Source: Bradyrhizobium sp. Ghvi (GTDB lineage Bacteria > Pseudomonadota > Alphaproteobacteria > Rhizobiales > Xanthobacteraceae). Taken from it: a stretch of DNA of 64,000 nt. Every line of letters begins with the position of its first letter. Positions within the stretch are counted from its first letter, which is position 1. A program made the position numbers and the translations under genes. Of this stretch, positions 27,018 to 37,734 are shown piece after piece. The stretch spans positions 248,001 to 312,000 of the forward strand of contig NZ_FOVU01000002.1 in the NCBI RefSeq assembly GCF_900115265.1, read 5' to 3'. The notes below the pieces were generated by a model, which saw only the letters and a list, made by a program, of their open reading frames with translations, searched no databases and had not been told where the DNA came from.

Positions 27018-28195
27018 CTCGCGCGTTGCTTCCGCATCGTCGCCAGCACGATGTCGGCGGCAAGCACGCTCGGCGATTTGTTGCCGGTCGACATGATGGT
27101 GTCGAGCTGCGCGAAGGCTTCGACCTGCTGCCGGCGCATCGGCGTGTCCGCCAGCACCTCGGACAGCGCGCCGGCGAGCTTCTCCGGCGTGCAGTCCTCC
27201 TGCAAAAATTCAGGGATCACGTCCTTGCCGATCACGAGATTGGCAAGGATCACCGAGGACACCTGGATCGCGCGGCGAAGGATGAAGGCCTCCATCGCCC
27301 CGACGCGATAGGCAGTCACCATCGGGACGCCCGACAGGGCCAGCTCCAGCGTCACGGTGCCGGACTTCGCCAGCGCCGCGCGCGCGATCCGGAAGGCGGC
27401 GCGCTTCTCGGCTTCGCCAACCACGATCTGCGGCTTGACCGGCCAGCTCGCTACGCCCTCGCGGACGGTGGCCTCCAGATGCGGCATGGTCGGCAGCATC
27501 AATTCGAATGCGACGCCCTGCGCTCGCAATCGTCCGAGCGCCGCGCCGAACAGCCCGAGATGATGCCGGATCTCGCTGCGACGACTGCCCGGCAGCACCA
27601 GCAGAACCGGCGGCTCGCTGTCGCGGCGCTTTTGTTCGTCCGCATCAGGTCGCAGCGAGGACAATTGTTCGATCAGGGGATGGCCGACATAGCTGCAAGG
27701 CGGCCCTTTCAGCTTGCGATATTCCTCCGGTTCGAACGGCAGCAGACCGAGCACGTGATCGACATAGCCGAGCATGGCGCGCGCCCGGCCCGGCCGCCAG
27801 GCCCAGACCGAGGGCGAGACGTAGTCGATAATGGGGATATCAGGATTCTTCGCGCGGACGCGGCGGGCGACGCGATGGGTGAAGTCGGGGCTGTCGATGA
27901 TGACGAGCGCATCCGGTGCGGCATCCGTCACGGCGTCCGCGGTCTCGCGGAGCAGCCGCAGGATCTTCGGCAGCTGCTGCAGCACCCCCGCGAAGCCGAC
28001 GATCGACAGCTCCTCGATCGGAAACAGCGTCTCGAGCCCCTCGCGCGCCATGGTGCGGCCGCCGACGCCTACGAACTGCACGCCGTCGCCAAGGCGCTGG
28101 CGCAGCACCTTCATCAGCGCCGAGCCGAGCCGGTCGCCGGATTCCTCGGTGGCGAGCAGAAAGATCTTCCTGATGGGATCGCGCATCTGCATCAT
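27014..28195 (-). CDS. lpxB: Lipid-A-disaccharide synthase
   Basis: A 393-residue GT19 glycosyltransferase that joins UDP-2,3-diacylglucosamine and lipid X to make the lipid A disaccharide, at the inner face of the inner membrane. Signatures: KIFLLATEESGDRLGSALM, FVGVGGRTMAREGLE, YVSPSVWAWRPGRA, LLVLPGSRRSEIRHHL and AKSGTVTLELALSGVPMVTAYR. The ATG at 28195 overlaps the lpxI stop (ATGA), so it is translationally coupled. It is the last gene of the envelope superoperon and its stop overlaps that of the convergent SDR gene. Confidence 0.95.
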   Translation of the reverse strand: MMQMRDPIRKIFLLATEESGDRLGSALMKVLRQRLGDGVQFVGVGGRTMAREGLETLFPIEELSIVGFAGVLQQLPKILRLLRETADAVTDAAPDALVIIDSPDFTHRVARRVRAKNPDIPIIDYVSPSVWAWRPGRARAMLGYVDHVLGLLPFEPEEYRKLKGPPCSYVGHPLIEQLSSLRPDADEQKRRDSEPPVLLVLPGSRRSEIRHHLGLFGAALGRLRAQGVAFELMLPTMPHLEATVREGVASWPVKPQIVVGEAEKRAAFRIARAALAKSGTVTLELALSGVPMVTAYRVGAMEAFILRRAIQVSSVILANLVIGKDVIPEFLQEDCTPEKLAGALSEVLADTPMRRQQVEAFAQLDTIMSTGNKSPSVLAADIVLATMRKQRAS

Positions 28196-29061
28196 GCGGG
28201 CAAACCGACGACGAAGAGATATTTGGCGTCGGCGAGCGCGATCATTGCCTGCGGCTCGGCGGCGATGGTGTTGCCGGCGACGACAGCAACGCCGGCAAGG
28301 CCGGCCTTGGCGGCGCCCTCGATCGTGCGCGGGCCGATCGTCGGCAAGTCGAAGCGCAGGTCCTGGCCGCTCTTGGGCGCCTTCACCAGCACGCCCCGTC
28401 CCGTGGCGGCGCGGATGCGGCCCTCCTCGCGCAGCCGCGCGACCCGCGCCAGCAGCGCATCGGTGCCCTCGATATCCTCGACCGCCACAACATGGCCGTC
28501 GATCACCACCGCGGCCTGACCGATGTCGAACGGCCCGAGCGCGGCGAGCACCGCGCGCCCGCGTTCGATGTCGCCCTTGGCCTTGTCGGCAGGCCAGGCG
28601 CGAGTGATGCAGCCTTCCGGCATCAGCAGGTCGGGCGCGACGTCCTTGATTCCGACCATGCGAAAGCCATCCTGCTCGAGGAGCCGTCCGACGCCGGACA
28701 GCAGATGATCATCGCCGCCACGAAAGGCGCGGACGACATTGCCGAGCAGCCGCAGCGTCTTGATGTCGAAGCGGATCTCGGTAAGCGAGGGTCGCACCAA
28801 GGTGCCGATGAAGATCAGGTCGCGGCAGCCCTCCTCGCGGAACAGCCGCATGGCGCGGCCGAGCTGGCCGACCGAGATCCAGCGATGGCGGAATTTTTCG
28901 ACCTGCAGCGGATCGCAGGCGCCTCGCAGCGGGAACAACACCGGCGTGATCCCGCGCGCGGCAAGCGACTCGGCAACTGCGAACGGCATGGCGCCGCCGC
29001 CCGCGACCACGCCGATCGGTGATGAAATCGCAGGAGCCGCCGATGTCATGTCCGCGGCCAT
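28192..29061 (-). CDS. lpxI: UDP-2,3-diacylglucosamine pyrophosphatase LpxI
   Basis: A 289-residue LpxI (DUF1009), the alphaproteobacterial substitute for LpxH; it hydrolyses UDP-2,3-diacyl-GlcN to lipid X. N-terminal PIGVVAGGGAMPFAVAESL and C-terminal GRGVLVKAPKSGQDLRFDLPTIGPRTIE are the recognised LpxI stretches, the latter with catalytic-region acidic and Gly residues. I chose ATG 29061, 7 bases after lpxA; codons further upstream run inside lpxA. Followed by lpxB with ATGA overlap. Confidence 0.93.
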   Translation of the reverse strand: MAADMTSAAPAISSPIGVVAGGGAMPFAVAESLAARGITPVLFPLRGACDPLQVEKFRHRWISVGQLGRAMRLFREEGCRDLIFIGTLVRPSLTEIRFDIKTLRLLGNVVRAFRGGDDHLLSGVGRLLEQDGFRMVGIKDVAPDLLMPEGCITRAWPADKAKGDIERGRAVLAALGPFDIGQAAVVIDGHVVAVEDIEGTDALLARVARLREEGRIRAATGRGVLVKAPKSGQDLRFDLPTIGPRTIEGAAKAGLAGVAVVAGNTIAAEPQAMIALADAKYLFVVGLPA

Positions 29062-29068
29062 CGCAGCA

Positions 29069-29860
29069 TCACTTCTCGATGGTGGGAAGACAAAGCGGCC
29101 GCTTGCCCTTGCCGATGAAGCCGAGGATTTCGGCGATCGCGGGATCTTCGCTTGCAAGCGGCCGCACCGCCTCCAGCCGTTCGGCGAACGTGCCGGCGCC
29201 ATGGAAGAGCTTCTGGTAGAAGCCGCGCACGGTGGCGAGCCGCTGCTTGGTGAACTTGCGCCGCTTCATGCCGATCAGGTTGAGGCTCTCCAGCACCGCA
29301 TACTGGCCGTTGGCGAGCCCATACGGGATGATGTCGTCGCGCACGCCCGAGAGGCCGCCGACCATCACATAGGAACCGATGCGGGTGAACTGGTGCACGG
29401 CGGACAGCCCGCCGATATAGACGGCCTCGCCGATCTCGCAATGGCCGCCGAGCGTCGCCGAGGTCGCGAAGATCGCGTTGTTGCCGACGATGCAGTCATG
29501 GCCGACATGGCTGTTGTTCATGAAATAGCCGTCGTTGCCGACGCGCGTCTTCCCGCCGCCCTTGACTGTGCCGACATTCATGGTCGCGCCTTCGCGGATG
29601 ATGTTGCCGGAGCCGATCTCGAGCGTGGTCGGCTCGCCCTTGTAGCTCAGATCCTGCGGGGCGCCGCCGAGCACCACGAATGGCGAGATCACGCAGCCGT
29701 CGCCGACCGTGGTGTGGCCGATGATGGTGACCTGGCCGATCAGCTTGCAATTGGCCCCGATCCGGACGTTGCGACCGATGATACAAAAGGGCCCGATCTC
29801 GGTACCCTCGCCGATCACGGCGCCGTCTTCCACCCGCGCGGTGGGGTCGATCTTACTCAT
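29069..29860 (-). CDS. lpxA: UDP-N-acetylglucosamine O-acyltransferase
   Basis: A 263-residue left-handed beta-helix enzyme, first committed step of lipid A synthesis (3-O-acylation of UDP-GlcNAc). It opens MSKIDPTARVEDGAVIGEG with hexapeptide repeats through about residue 185. The catalytic His is in NNSHVGHDCIVGNN. The C-terminal helical domain starts near MKRRKFTKQRLATV. The true start is ATG 29860; the codon before is TTG. fabZ lies about 200 bases upstream on the same strand, separated by an inverted 7-mer repeat. Confidence 0.96.
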   Translation of the reverse strand: MSKIDPTARVEDGAVIGEGTEIGPFCIIGRNVRIGANCKLIGQVTIIGHTTVGDGCVISPFVVLGGAPQDLSYKGEPTTLEIGSGNIIREGATMNVGTVKGGGKTRVGNDGYFMNNSHVGHDCIVGNNAIFATSATLGGHCEIGEAVYIGGLSAVHQFTRIGSYVMVGGLSGVRDDIIPYGLANGQYAVLESLNLIGMKRRKFTKQRLATVRGFYQKLFHGAGTFAERLEAVRPLASEDPAIAEILGFIGKGKRPLCLPTIEK

Positions 29861-29981
29861 CAAGCGATCTTACTTATCAACAAGGTCTGACTATGTGTTG
29901 AACTTGCTCGGTTTTCCGCTGGTTAGGCGACTGCGCCCGATCTGTCCAGTGACGTATGATCTCGGCGTGTTTCAGACCGAG

Positions 29982-30053
29982 GCGAATAGCGAGTAGGGAG
30001 TGGCGAATGGAAGTGCCTGCTTCGCCATTCCCCACTCGCTACTCGCCATTCGC
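29982..30053. repeat. Large inverted repeat built from 7-base units between fabZ and lpxA
   Basis: Arms 29982-30010 and 30025-30053 are 29 positions long with 3 mismatches and a 14-base loop. Each arm is itself a run of related 7-mers (GCGAATA, GCGAGTA, GGGAGTG, GCGAATG and their complements). I recall similar GCGAATAGCGAGTAG elements scattered through Bradyrhizobium-type genomes. It lies 5 bases after the fabZ stop and about 120 bases before the lpxA start, so it would form a strong hairpin in the operon mRNA. Confidence 0.85.
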
Positions 30054-30058
30054 GTCCC

Positions 30059-30520
30059 TCAGTCCGTCAGCATCGCCCCGACATCGGCTTCGGCGACGAC
30101 CTGGCCGTTGACCTTGGCGTCACCGTGAAACCACCACATGGCCTTGCGGCGGCCGAGCGAGCGCATGTGATACTCGATGGTATCGCCGGGAAGCACGGGT
30201 TTGCGGAACTTGCACTTGTCGATGGTGAGGAAATACACCGCCCGCGGCTTCTCGGTGCCCTCGACCGACTTGATGCCGATCACACCGGCGGTTTGCGCCA
30301 TCGCCTCGATCATCATGACGCCAGGATAGACCGGACGTTCCGGGAAATGGCCCTGGAAGGCCGGCTCGTTGAAGGTGACGTTCTTGATACCAATGCCGCT
30401 GTAATCGGCCCGGATGTTGATCACCCGGTCGATCAGCAGCATCGGAAAGCGGTGCGGCAGCGTCTGGAGGATCGCATTGATATCCACCAGCTCGAATTTT
30501 ACAGGTGATTCCGCCGTCAT
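30059..30520 (-). CDS. fabZ: 3-hydroxyacyl-ACP dehydratase FabZ
   Basis: A 153-residue hot-dog-fold dehydratase of type II fatty acid synthesis. Start ATG 30520 overlaps the lpxD stop (ATGA); codons upstream lie inside lpxD. The catalytic His is in [13 protein letters not shown] and the Glu in [28 protein letters not shown] is the other family signature. FabZ competes with LpxA for hydroxyacyl-ACP, which fits its position in the lipid A gene cluster. Confidence 0.96.
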   Translation of the reverse strand: MTAESPVKFELVDINAILQTLPHRFPMLLIDRVINIRADYSGIGIKNVTFNEPAFQGHFPERPVYPGVMMIEAMAQTAGVIGIKSVEGTEKPRAVYFLTIDKCKFRKPVLPGDTIEYHMRSLGRRKAMWWFHGDAKVNGQVVAEADVGAMLTD

Positions 30521-31584
30521 TCCCGTCCCTCGTCCTTCGGATCGGCCTTGCTGTCGCGCACCAGGCGCTCCACCGCGATGATTTCCTTGAACCATTGTTT
30601 GGTCGGCTTGGCAAAAAAACCGCCCCACCGTCCGTTTGGCGGGATGTCGTCCTTGACGCCGCTCATCGCGGTCACCTGGGCCCCGTCGCCGATCTTGAGG
30701 TGATTGTTGATGCCAACCTTCGCCCCCAGCGCCACGTTGTCGCCGATGGTCAGGCTGCCCGCGAGCCCGATCTGGGCCGCCAGCAGGCAGTTCCGGCCAA
30801 TCGTCACATTGTGGCCGATCTGGACCTGGTTATCGATTTTGGTGCCCTCTCCGATCACGGTGTCGCGCAAGGAGCCGCGGTCGATGGTGGTGCCGGCGCC
30901 GACTTCCACATTGTTCTGGATCAGCACGCGCCCAGTCTGGGGCACCTTCAGATGGCCCTCGGGACCGAAGAAGATGAAGCCGTAGCCGTCCTGGCCGATC
31001 GAGCAACCGGGATGGATCAGCACGTTGTTTCCGATCAGCGCACACTGGATGGCGCTGCGGGCGCCGACGTTGCAGTCCCGGCCGATCTTGACGCCGGGAC
31101 CAAGGACCACGCCAGCGCCGATCACGGTGCCGCTGCCGATCTCGACGTCAGGGCCGATGACCGTCAGCGGCTCGACGATCACGTCGTCCTCCAACCGCGC
31201 CGAGGGGTCGATGATGGCCGACGGCGCGATGCCGTCATTGCCGAACCAGGATTGTGGGCGTAGCGCATCGGCGTGCCATTCCCGCGCGAGCCCGACGAAG
31301 GCACGGAACGGCTGCGCCGCCCGCAGCACCGCCACATGCGCCGGCACCTGGGCCTCGAAGCGGGGGCTGACCAGGCAGGCGCCGGCCTTGGTCGCTTTCA
31401 GCTCATCGGCATATTTGAGGTTGTCGAAGAACGCCAAATGCATCGGGCCGGCTTCGTCGAGCGAAGCGAGGCCCGTGATGACATGACCGCCCTTGCTGGG
31501 GTCGGCCAGTTGCGCCTTGGTCAGCGCGGCGATGTCAGCCAGCGTTGTTTCAGGCGGTCTTTTGAAGAAGGTCGGCTGCGCCAT
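30517..31584 (-). CDS. lpxD: UDP-3-O-(3-hydroxyacyl)glucosamine N-acyltransferase
   Basis: A 355-residue trimeric acyltransferase, third step of lipid A synthesis. The N-terminal uridine-binding domain (about 1-100) is followed by hexapeptide repeats (about 105-320). [17 protein letters not shown] and the catalytic His in [14 protein letters not shown] are typical, and [16 protein letters not shown] is the conserved end of the helix. Length is normal. bamA lies 149 bases upstream, fabZ overlaps downstream. Confidence 0.95.
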   Translation of the reverse strand: MAQPTFFKRPPETTLADIAALTKAQLADPSKGGHVITGLASLDEAGPMHLAFFDNLKYADELKATKAGACLVSPRFEAQVPAHVAVLRAAQPFRAFVGLAREWHADALRPQSWFGNDGIAPSAIIDPSARLEDDVIVEPLTVIGPDVEIGSGTVIGAGVVLGPGVKIGRDCNVGARSAIQCALIGNNVLIHPGCSIGQDGYGFIFFGPEGHLKVPQTGRVLIQNNVEVGAGTTIDRGSLRDTVIGEGTKIDNQVQIGHNVTIGRNCLLAAQIGLAGSLTIGDNVALGAKVGINNHLKIGDGAQVTAMSGVKDDIPPNGRWGGFFAKPTKQWFKEIIAVERLVRDSKADPKDEGRE

Positions 31585-31733
31585 TCCACCCCGTCGCGGT
31601 CCGGCTTCGGCATGAAGCGGCCAAGCCGCATCATGCCTTATCTCATGGGTTGAGCACGATCTTTTTGGCGACCGGCCCCAAGGAATTCCTAGAAGGAACT
31701 CCCGGGCGGCCGGATCATGCCCTGCTGATCGAA

Positions 31734-34292
31734 TTAGAACGAGGTACCGCCACCGAACCGGAATTCCTGCACGCGGTCATACTTGCCCTTGGTGAGCGGC
31801 ACTGCGTAGTCGAAGCGCAGCGGACCGAACGGCGAGGCCCAGATCAGACCGACACCGACCGACGAGCGGATCACCTTGCTGTCGTCGTAGACGAGGCCGG
31901 TACAGGTTCCGGTGGAGCTCGGATTGACGGTCGACGGGATACAGTTCGAGTTCTTAGTCGTCGTGGTTTCGCCGGTCAGCGCCCAGGTCGTCGGGCCCCG
32001 ATAGTCATACAGACCGCCGGCGTCGGCATAGACCGCGCCCTTCAGACCCACTTCCTTCGGCAGGAACCAGAACGGCATCTGCAATTCCAGCGACGCGCCC
32101 CAGTATTTCGTGCCGCCCAGCGCGTCCTGCGTGCCGTAAGGGTTGAGGTCGCGCGGACCGATACCGTTCGGCGCAAAGCCGCGGACGAGGTTCGGGCCCA
32201 TCTGGAAATGATCCAGCATGCGCAGATCGTCGCTGCCGACCTTGTTCAGGATACCGCCCTGAAGGTGGACGAGACCGACAAGGTCAGACACCAGCGACTG
32301 GTAGTACTTCGCGTCGGCAGTCGTCTTCAGGTACGAGACATCGCCGCCGACACCGGCGAAGTCCTGCCTGAAGTCGATGAGCAGGCCGTCGGACGGGTTC
32401 TTGTTGTTGTCGAGCGTGTTGTAGGTCAGCGTGTAGCCGAGCGCCGAGGTCAGCGTCTTGCCGTTCGCCAGCTCCCTGCGCACCGGCAGCGAGGCTTCGC
32501 CGTCGAAGTAGCAGCCGAGGTAGTTGGTGCCAGCGAAATTATATCCACTCGCGATAATATCCGCTGTGCCTTGCGGCGTGTTGGCATAAGCAGGCGACGG
32601 GTTGAACGCGCCCGAGCCGACGATGTTGTTACAGTTCGCCAGATTGGAAGGCAGCGTGATTTCCTGCTGGTAGATCGAGTAGCGCAGCTGGAGCGACAAA
32701 TCCTCGCGCAAAGAGAAGCCGAGACGCGGCGAGAAGCCGAGTGTCTTGGTGCCGTAGGAGATGTAGCTGTTGGCCAGCTGCTGACGCTGATAGAGGTCGA
32801 GACCCAGGGCGACGCGGTAGTCGAGCAGATACGGCTCGACGAACGACAGCGAATAGCCGCGCGCGTACTGGCCGTAGGTGACTGACGCCTTGGCGAACAG
32901 GCCGCGGCCGAGCAGGTTGCGCTCGGAGACCGAGACTTCGGCGAGCGCACCGTCTGTCGTGGAGTAACCGCCCGAGATCGAGAAGTCGCCGGTCGACTTC
33001 TCCTCGAGATCGACGATCAGAACCACGCGGTCGCTGGAGGAGCCCGGCTCCGTCGTGATCTTCACGGTCTTGAAGTAGTCGAGGTTCTTCAGGCGGCGCT
33101 CGGCGCGATCGACCAGCGCACGGTTGTAGGCGTCGCCCTCGGAGAGGTCGAACTCGCGGCGAATCACGTAGTCACGGGTACGGGTGTTGCCGCGGATGTT
33201 GATGCGCTCGATATAGGTGCGCGGCCCCTCGTCAACGTTGAACACGACGGAGACGGTGTGCGCATCGAAATTGCGATCGCCGCCCGGACGCACCACCGCG
33301 AAGGCGTAGCCGCGGCGCGAGGCCTCGATCTGCATGTCCTCGACCGATTTCTCGATCGATTCGACATTGTAGAGCGAGCCGACATTGACGCGCGAAAAGC
33401 TGCGCAACGAGCTGGGGTCGAAGTTCGCGATGCTGGTGCGGAAATCGACGCTACCGACGCGATACTGCGAACCTTCCTCGATCTTGAAGGTGACGTTGAA
33501 GCCCTTCTTCTCCGGATCGTATTCGGTGAGGGCGGCCACGACCTGCACGTCGGCGAAGCCGTTCTTCAGATAGAAGCGACGAATCAGGTCGCGATCGGCC
33601 TCGACGCGGTCAGGATCGTACACGTCGGCGCTGCCGAGGAAGCTCAGCAGATTGGTTTCGCGCGTCTTGATGACGTCGCGCAGGCGATAGGACGAGTACG
33701 CGTTGTTACCAACGAAATCGATCGACTTGACGCCGGTCTTGACGCCTTCGTTGATCGTGAAGACGAGATCGACGCGGTTGTTCGGCTGCTCGATGATTTC
33801 AGGGGTGACGGTCACGTCATAGCGGCCCGAGCGGCGATAGATTTCGGCGATTCGCAGCGTGTCCGACTGCACCATGGCCCGGGAGAACGTGCCGCGGGCC
33901 TTGGACTGGACTTCGGCGGTGAGCTGCTCGTCCTTGATCTTCTTGTTGCCCTCGAACGCGACACGTCCGATCACCGGGTTTTCCACCACGGAGACGACGA
34001 TCTGGCCACCGGCGCCGCGGTTGATCTTCACGTCCTGGAACAGGCCGGTCTCGATCAGCGCCTTGAGGCCGTCATCGATGGCACCCTGATCAAGGCGTCC
34101 CCCGGGGCCAGGCTTGAAATAGGACCGGATCGTCTCCACCTCGACGCGGCGATTCCCTTCCACGGAAATCGACTGCACAGTCTGGGCAAGCGCGGCCGAA
34201 GACACAAAAGCCCCAACCGGGGCAACCACCGGCGCGCCGAACATGATCAGGGTTGCGAGCAAGCCCCCCCGGAGTCGCAGTCCAAACTTCAT
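31734..34292 (-). CDS. bamA: Outer membrane protein assembly factor BamA
   Basis: An 852-residue Omp85 protein that inserts beta-barrel proteins in the outer membrane. I place the start at ATG 34292 ([18 protein letters not shown]), a signal peptide cleaved around ALAQ-TVQS. Five POTRA domains follow (about 40-440), then the 16-strand barrel. In the barrel, [15 protein letters not shown] carries the lid-lock VRGF motif, and the protein ends [13 protein letters not shown] with a terminal Phe for barrel targeting. Three Cys in the loop region near [14 protein letters not shown] are a local oddity. Lies between rseP and lpxD. Confidence 0.96.
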   Translation of the reverse strand: MKFGLRLRGGLLATLIMFGAPVVAPVGAFVSSAALAQTVQSISVEGNRRVEVETIRSYFKPGPGGRLDQGAIDDGLKALIETGLFQDVKINRGAGGQIVVSVVENPVIGRVAFEGNKKIKDEQLTAEVQSKARGTFSRAMVQSDTLRIAEIYRRSGRYDVTVTPEIIEQPNNRVDLVFTINEGVKTGVKSIDFVGNNAYSSYRLRDVIKTRETNLLSFLGSADVYDPDRVEADRDLIRRFYLKNGFADVQVVAALTEYDPEKKGFNVTFKIEEGSQYRVGSVDFRTSIANFDPSSLRSFSRVNVGSLYNVESIEKSVEDMQIEASRRGYAFAVVRPGGDRNFDAHTVSVVFNVDEGPRTYIERINIRGNTRTRDYVIRREFDLSEGDAYNRALVDRAERRLKNLDYFKTVKITTEPGSSSDRVVLIVDLEEKSTGDFSISGGYSTTDGALAEVSVSERNLLGRGLFAKASVTYGQYARGYSLSFVEPYLLDYRVALGLDLYQRQQLANSYISYGTKTLGFSPRLGFSLREDLSLQLRYSIYQQEITLPSNLANCNNIVGSGAFNPSPAYANTPQGTADIIASGYNFAGTNYLGCYFDGEASLPVRRELANGKTLTSALGYTLTYNTLDNNKNPSDGLLIDFRQDFAGVGGDVSYLKTTADAKYYQSLVSDLVGLVHLQGGILNKVGSDDLRMLDHFQMGPNLVRGFAPNGIGPRDLNPYGTQDALGGTKYWGASLELQMPFWFLPKEVGLKGAVYADAGGLYDYRGPTTWALTGETTTTKNSNCIPSTVNPSSTGTCTGLVYDDSKVIRSSVGVGLIWASPFGPLRFDYAVPLTKGKYDRVQEFRFGGGTSF

Positions 34293-34467
34293 TGCGCAAC
34301 GCGCCCTTATCAACTTACCAGACCCAACCCCAAAGCCGGTCTGGGAGATTCCCCAAGTTCAAGCCGCTTGTAGCCAATTTCCCCGACGCCGCAAACGGCC
34401 GAGCGCGCCGTAATTTCAATTTCAGTCCAAGACGTTGCCTAAGAGCAACGCCACAAAAAAGCCCCTA

Positions 34468-35619
34468 TCAAGACGCCGCCATTCGAAGGATGTCATTGTA
34501 GGTGGCAAACACCATCAGCATCAGCACCAGACCGAGGCCGATTCGGAAACCCATTTCCTGGGTCCGCTCCGACAGCGGGCGGCCCCGGACCACCTCGGCT
34601 GTGTAGAACAGAAGGTGACCGCCATCGAGCAGCGGGATCGGGAACAAGTTCAACAGGCCGATCGAGACCGACAGCACGGCACAGAGATTGATCACGAACT
34701 GGAACCCGGCGCTGGCGGCCTGCCCCGACATCTTGGCGATGCCGAGGACGCCGCTGACCTCATTCGGATTGCCCTGCCCGATGAACAGCGAGCCCAGGAA
34801 CTTGAAGGTGCTGGTGATGATGAACCAGACCTGCTCGACCCCGATCTTGAGCGCCTCGCCGACTCCGACCGGCGCGGTTGAAACCTCACCGGCCTGGGAC
34901 TTGTGCTCGACGCCGAGCACGCCGACCCGATGGCTGTTGCCGAACGGATCCTTGCGCTCGAGCAGCGCCGGTGTCGCGGTCAGCGAAACGATCGCACCAT
35001 CCCGCTTCACCCGGAACACCAGCGCCGAACCGGCGCTGGTCGCGACGATCCGCTGCATGTCGGCAAAGCTCTCGATCGGCTTGCCGTCGATCTCGACGAC
35101 CACGTCGCCGACCTTGAACCCGGCAGCAGCCGCAGCGCCCTCGGCGACGACGCCGTCCACACGCGCGATCGTGCTCGGCTTGCCGTAGTACAGGGCCATG
35201 CCTGCGAAAATCAGGGCGCCGAGGATGAAATTGGCGATCGGACCCGCGGCGACGATGGCAGCGCGCGGACCGACCTTCTTGTGGTGGAAGCTGCCGGCGC
35301 GCTCCTCAGCCGTCATCGCCGCGAGCGCCTGGGCCGACGGCGTGGAGGCCTCGCTCTCGTCGCCGAAGAATTTGACATAGCCGCCGAGCGGAATCGCCGA
35401 GATCTTCCAGCGGGTGCCGTGGCGGTCGTTGAAACCAATCAGTTCGGGTCCGAAGCCGAGCGAAAAGGTTAACACCCGAACGCCCGCCCAGCGCGCGACC
35501 AGAAAATGGCCGAGTTCATGGAAGAACACGACAATGGTCAGGACGAACAGGAAGGGAACGACGTAGCCGAGGAGCCCATGGCTCAATGTATTGAAACTAT
35601 GGGTAAAAAAGTCGATCAT
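34468..35619 (-). CDS. rseP: Site-2 intramembrane zinc protease RseP/MmpA
   Basis: A 383-residue polytopic M50 protease that cleaves membrane-bound regulators after a first cut. The zinc motif is HELGH at residues 34-38 and the third ligand is in LLDGGHL near the C-terminus. One clear PDZ domain (about 130-210) contains VVAEGAAAAAGFKVGDVVVEIDG. Helices are at about 17-37, 105-127, and two near the end. Location between dxr and bamA is the standard order. Confidence 0.94.
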   Translation of the reverse strand: MIDFFTHSFNTLSHGLLGYVVPFLFVLTIVVFFHELGHFLVARWAGVRVLTFSLGFGPELIGFNDRHGTRWKISAIPLGGYVKFFGDESEASTPSAQALAAMTAEERAGSFHHKKVGPRAAIVAAGPIANFILGALIFAGMALYYGKPSTIARVDGVVAEGAAAAAGFKVGDVVVEIDGKPIESFADMQRIVATSAGSALVFRVKRDGAIVSLTATPALLERKDPFGNSHRVGVLGVEHKSQAGEVSTAPVGVGEALKIGVEQVWFIITSTFKFLGSLFIGQGNPNEVSGVLGIAKMSGQAASAGFQFVINLCAVLSVSIGLLNLFPIPLLDGGHLLFYTAEVVRGRPLSERTQEMGFRIGLGLVLMLMVFATYNDILRMAAS

Positions 35620-35663
35620 CGAATTCCCTCATCCAGCGCCGCAAGGCCCTGGCCCCGAACCAT

Positions 35664-36887
35664 CTACGATGCCTTTAAGGCAATTTGAGGCAATAGGGCG
35701 GCAGCTTTATTTCGCGAGACATGGTCAACAGAGATGGCATCATCCGCTGAAGTCATGGGGCCATGGTTCCCGCCTCGAATCCAGTCCTCCAGCGTCGCTT
35801 CGACCAGCCGGGCAATCGCGCCGAAGCGAATCTTGCCGGCAATGAAGGCCGCGACCGCGACCTCGTTGGCGGCGTTGTAGACGGTGGTCGCCCCCTTCCC
35901 GTGCCGAAGCGAATCGAAGGCCAGGCGAAGCCCGGGGAACCGCTCGAAATCGGGCGCCTCAAAGGTGAGTTGGCCGATCTTGGCGAGGTCCAGCTTGGCC
36001 GCCGGTCCCTTGATCCGGTCGGGCCAGCCGAGGCAGTGCGCGATCGGCGTGCGCATGTCGGGCGAGCCCAGCTGGGCCATCACCGAGCGGTCGGAGAATT
36101 CCACCATGCCGTGGATGATCGACTGCGGATGCACCAACACGTCGATCTCATCAGGCGTCAACGCGAACAGATAGGATGCCTCGATCACCTCGAGGCCCTT
36201 GTTCATCATCGAAGCAGAATCGATCGTGATCTTCTGGCCCATGCTCCAGTTCGGATGCTTCAGGGCCTGCTCGAGAGTGGCTTGCTCGATGTCGGCGGGC
36301 TTCCAGGTCCGGAACGGACCGCCCGAGGCGGTGATGATGACGCGGACCAGCTCGTCGCGATTGCCCGATGCGAGCGCCTGAAACAGCGCATTGTGCTCGG
36401 AATCGGCCGGCAAGATACAGGCGCCAGCTTTCGCCGCGCGCTGCATGAAGAAATCGCCGGCGCAAACCAGGCATTCCTTGTTGGCGAGCGCGACATGTGC
36501 GCCGCGATCGACCGCAGCCAAAGCCGGCTTCAAGCCGGCCGCGCCGCTGACGGCCGCCATCACCCAATCGGCCGGACGTGCGCCCGCCTCGATGACGGCA
36601 CTTTCGCCGGCGCCGCACTCGGTGCTCGTACCAGCGAGTGCGGATTTGAGCTCGCCGAGCTTGGTGCTGTCTGCGATCGCGACGAAGCGCGCGGAAAATT
36701 CCTTTGCGAGTTTCGCCAGCGCCTCGACATTGCTGTTCGCCGTCAAGGCTTCGACGCGATAGCGCTCGGGCGAAGCGCGCAGCAGATCCATCGTGCTGTC
36801 GCCGATCGAGCCGGTGGCGCCGAGGACCGTGACGCTGCGAATCTCGGACGCAGCAGGCTTGTTGTTACGCAAAGGGACTGCGCTCAT
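35664..36887 (-). CDS. dxr: 1-deoxy-D-xylulose-5-phosphate reductoisomerase
   Basis: A 407-residue NADPH enzyme forming 2-C-methyl-D-erythritol 4-phosphate, the committed step of the MEP isoprenoid pathway. Start ATG 36887 has GAGGA 5-6 bases upstream; upstream codons overlap cdsA. Signatures: [14 protein letters not shown] (NADPH), [25 protein letters not shown] (metal Asp/Glu), [18 protein letters not shown] and [11 protein letters not shown]. It starts 4 bases after the cdsA stop. Confidence 0.96.
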   Translation of the reverse strand: MSAVPLRNNKPAASEIRSVTVLGATGSIGDSTMDLLRASPERYRVEALTANSNVEALAKLAKEFSARFVAIADSTKLGELKSALAGTSTECGAGESAVIEAGARPADWVMAAVSGAAGLKPALAAVDRGAHVALANKECLVCAGDFFMQRAAKAGACILPADSEHNALFQALASGNRDELVRVIITASGGPFRTWKPADIEQATLEQALKHPNWSMGQKITIDSASMMNKGLEVIEASYLFALTPDEIDVLVHPQSIIHGMVEFSDRSVMAQLGSPDMRTPIAHCLGWPDRIKGPAAKLDLAKIGQLTFEAPDFERFPGLRLAFDSLRHGKGATTVYNAANEVAVAAFIAGKIRFGAIARLVEATLEDWIRGGNHGPMTSADDAISVDHVSRNKAAALLPQIALKAS

Positions 36888-36891
36888 ATCC

Positions 36892-37734
36892 TCACCAAAC
36901 CATAAGACCGCTTCCGGCGCTATGCACACCATGGCGGAGGAAGCCGATAATCCATGCCACCAGGATGGCGGCGACAAAGCCGTCCAGGCGGTCGAGTAGC
37001 CCGCCATGGCCGGGAATTAAGTGACTGGAATCCTTGACGCCGAAGCGCCTTTTCACCGCGGATTCGAACAGATCGCCGGCCTGCGATACCACCGACAGGA
37101 TGGCGCTGACGAGGAGCAGCGGAACTGCTCGGCCGATACCGAATGCCGCAAACCCGCTCGCGACCGCAAGGCTTGCCGCAAAACCACCGAACGCTCCGGC
37201 CCAGGTCTTCTTCGGGCTCACGCGCGGCCATAGCTTCGGCCCGCCAATGCCGCGGCCGGCAAAATAGCCGCCGATATCGGTCGCCCACACCACCAGCAGC
37301 ACGAACATCAGCGCGGAGAAGCCGTTGGCGAGATCCTTCCGCACCAGGATCGACGCCAGCAGCGCCGCCGCGGCATAAGCGAATCCGGTCGCAGCCCACA
37401 TGAATTTGCCGCGCGCGATCAGCGTGATGATCGCACCGCCGACGCAGCCAACGATGACGGCGGTCTTGAGCGCACCGGCGGCAACGCACAAGCCCATCAT
37501 GGCGATGACGATCGTCCCTGCCCCGGTCAACGCGGTCGAGCCAGCCCCAACCACAATGAGCCATTCCGCGAACAGCCCGACCGACACCAGGGTCACGAGC
37601 AGCGCCCACAGCCAGCCGCCAGCGTAAGCCAGCGCAATCGTCAGCGGCGCCAGCACCAGCGCTGCGAGGACACGCATCACCAGATTGCTTGAGGCAGGCT
37701 CGGCGCCCACCGGTGCGGCGTCGGGTTCGCTCAC
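36892..37734 (-). CDS. cdsA: Phosphatidate cytidylyltransferase
   Basis: A 280-residue integral membrane enzyme making CDP-diacylglycerol from CTP and phosphatidate. About eight helices; the family signature is in the C-terminal third: [17 protein letters not shown] ... [36 protein letters not shown]. The start is GTG 37734, overlapping the uppS stop (GTGA). The signature Asp residues are intact. Followed by dxr after 4 bases. Confidence 0.95.
   Translation of the reverse strand: MSEPDAAPVGAEPASSNLVMRVLAALVLAPLTIALAYAGGWLWALLVTLVSVGLFAEWLIVVGAGSTALTGAGTIVIAMMGLCVAAGALKTAVIVGCVGGAIITLIARGKFMWAATGFAYAAAALLASILVRKDLANGFSALMFVLLVVWATDIGGYFAGRGIGGPKLWPRVSPKKTWAGAFGGFAASLAVASGFAAFGIGRAVPLLLVSAILSVVSQAGDLFESAVKRRFGVKDSSHLIPGHGGLLDRLDGFVAAILVAWIIGFLRHGVHSAGSGLMVW

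Noticed and set aside
31650..32885. 411-codon plus-strand frame over bamA
   Set aside because: Mirror of the bamA barrel region; no independent support.
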